A stretch of DNA of 64,000 nucleotides from assembly GCA_938074565.1 (NCBI GenBank), contig CALJEQ010000023.1, positions 62,001 through 126,000 on the forward strand, written 5' to 3'. The notes under the pieces were generated by a model, which saw only the letters and a program-made list of their open reading frames with translations, made no database searches and was not told where the DNA came from. The stretch comes from an uncultured Alkaliphilus sp. GTDB lineage: Bacteria > Bacillota > Clostridia > Peptostreptococcales > Natronincolaceae. Below, piece by piece: positions 63,592-64,000 of the stretch. The position numbers and the translations under genes are program-made. The stretch's first letter is position 1, and each line of letters opens with the position of its first letter.

Positions 63592-64000
63592 CTATAAAAA
63601 CCAGTTTTCTTCTTTAGAAGTGGATACCGCTGCTGCCCCCGCCTTTAAACTTTCTATTACATCTTCTTTGTCATTGATTAGCCCACCTGCAATTACAGGT
63701 ATTTTTGTTTCTTGGTTTATCTTTTTAATTACTTTTGGCATAATCCCTGGCAATATTTCTATGGCATTTGGTTTTGTTGTTCTTATGGACTTAATACCCG
63801 TTTCTAAAGAAAGGGAGTCTATAACAAATAGCCTTTGTATTGCAAATATCCCCATTTCCTTTGCCTGTTTAACTAGATTGCTTTTTGTGGTAATTATTCC
63901 ATCGGGTTTTATGTTTTCATGGATATATTTCAACGCTATAGCATCCTTTGAAAAGCCTTCCATTAAGTCTAGGTGTATGTATATGTCTTTTCCTCCGTCT
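63592..64000 (-). CDS. glpP: glycerol-3-phosphate responsive antiterminator, N-terminus beyond window
   Basis: The visible about 135 C-terminal residues run from DGGKDIYIHLDLMEGF through GIITTKSNLVKQAKEMG, RLFVIDSLSLETGI and PVIAGGLINDKEDV. They match GlpP, an RNA-binding antiterminator activated by glycerol-3-phosphate. An internal ATG at 63963 is within the conserved block, so the real start lies past the window edge. It precedes glpK on the same strand. Confidence 0.9.
   Translation of the reverse strand, partial: DGGKDIYIHLDLMEGFSKDAIALKYIHENIKPDGIITTKSNLVKQAKEMGIFAIQRLFVIDSLSLETGIKSIRTTKPNAIEILPGIMPKVIKKINQETKIPVIAGGLINDKEDVIESLKAGAAAVSTSKEENWFL

Overview
The window is about 64 kb of AT-rich chromosome from a low-GC, Gram-positive, spore-forming anaerobe of the Clostridia. 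An Alkaliphilus/Natronincola-like lineage is my guess from gene content and is not proven. The evidence is strong AGGAGG-type ribosome sites, an alpha/beta-type small acid-soluble spore protein, a T-box in front of trpS, a c-di-AMP (ydaO/yuaA) riboswitch, a ferredoxin-dependent 2-oxoacid oxidoreductase, the anaerobic GlpA-like/GlpB-like/DUF1667 set, and PanG in place of PanE. No prophage, IS element, CRISPR array, rRNA or tRNA was seen. The main non-genic element is a small palindromic repeat family with copies near 5.2, 22.5 and 57.1 kb and a core-like copy inside a terminator at 27.3 kb.

Layout. 1-3.9 kb: arginine biosynthesis argC-argJ-argB-argD (argD cut by the window edge). 4.1-9.4 kb: YtxG/YtxH-like envelope proteins, a long glutamine synthetase, HPr, and a PP2C phosphatase with a degenerate receiver. 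9.7-14.4 kb: a complete 2-oxoacid (probably pyruvate) dehydrogenase operon E1alpha-E1beta-E2-E3. 14.6-21.7 kb: a signalling block with an HTH-TPR regulator followed directly by an unannotated 51-residue exported peptide (an RRNPP-type cell-cell signalling candidate), a divergent membrane HD-GYP protein, a multi-PAS histidine kinase and a 42-codon orphan ORF. 21.9-27.3 kb: an extracytoplasmic flavin block, with a one-site FMN lipoprotein, a four-site FMN protein and the ApbE flavin transferase, interspersed with an L,D-transpeptidase and a GNAT enzyme. 27.3-31.8 kb: a HAD phosphatase and cyanophycin synthetase/cyanophycinase.

32-39.4 kb: a Na/phosphate transporter behind arrays of 11-bp-spaced TTAACA (Pho-box-like) repeats, a CDF metal exporter, acyl carrier protein, a Met/Pro/His-rich repeat protein, Asp23, MobA, a CopZ-N-like cysteine protein, YkuS and a MATE pump. 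39.5-44 kb: panG-panB-panC-panD with a 288-nt leader containing an attenuator-like terminator, and an MFS transporter. 44.4-50.7 kb: DegV, small membrane proteins, trmB, MgtC, a c-di-AMP riboswitch in front of a frameshifted SleB-like hydrolase, DUF881, the SASP and a CBS-ACT protein. 50.8-57.1 kb: T-box/trpS, korAB, and an H-NOX-fused chemoreceptor with all the O2-binding pocket residues. 57.3-64 kb: glutaredoxin, a GmhB-like phosphatase, and the glycerol regulon glpP-glpK-glpA-glpB-DUF1667.

Together the genes describe an anaerobic heterotroph that takes up and oxidises glycerol, stores nitrogen as cyanophycin (alongside its own arginine and glutamine pathways), exports flavin-based redox proteins, and senses O2/NO, c-di-AMP, c-di-GMP, phosphate and probably a peptide pheromone.
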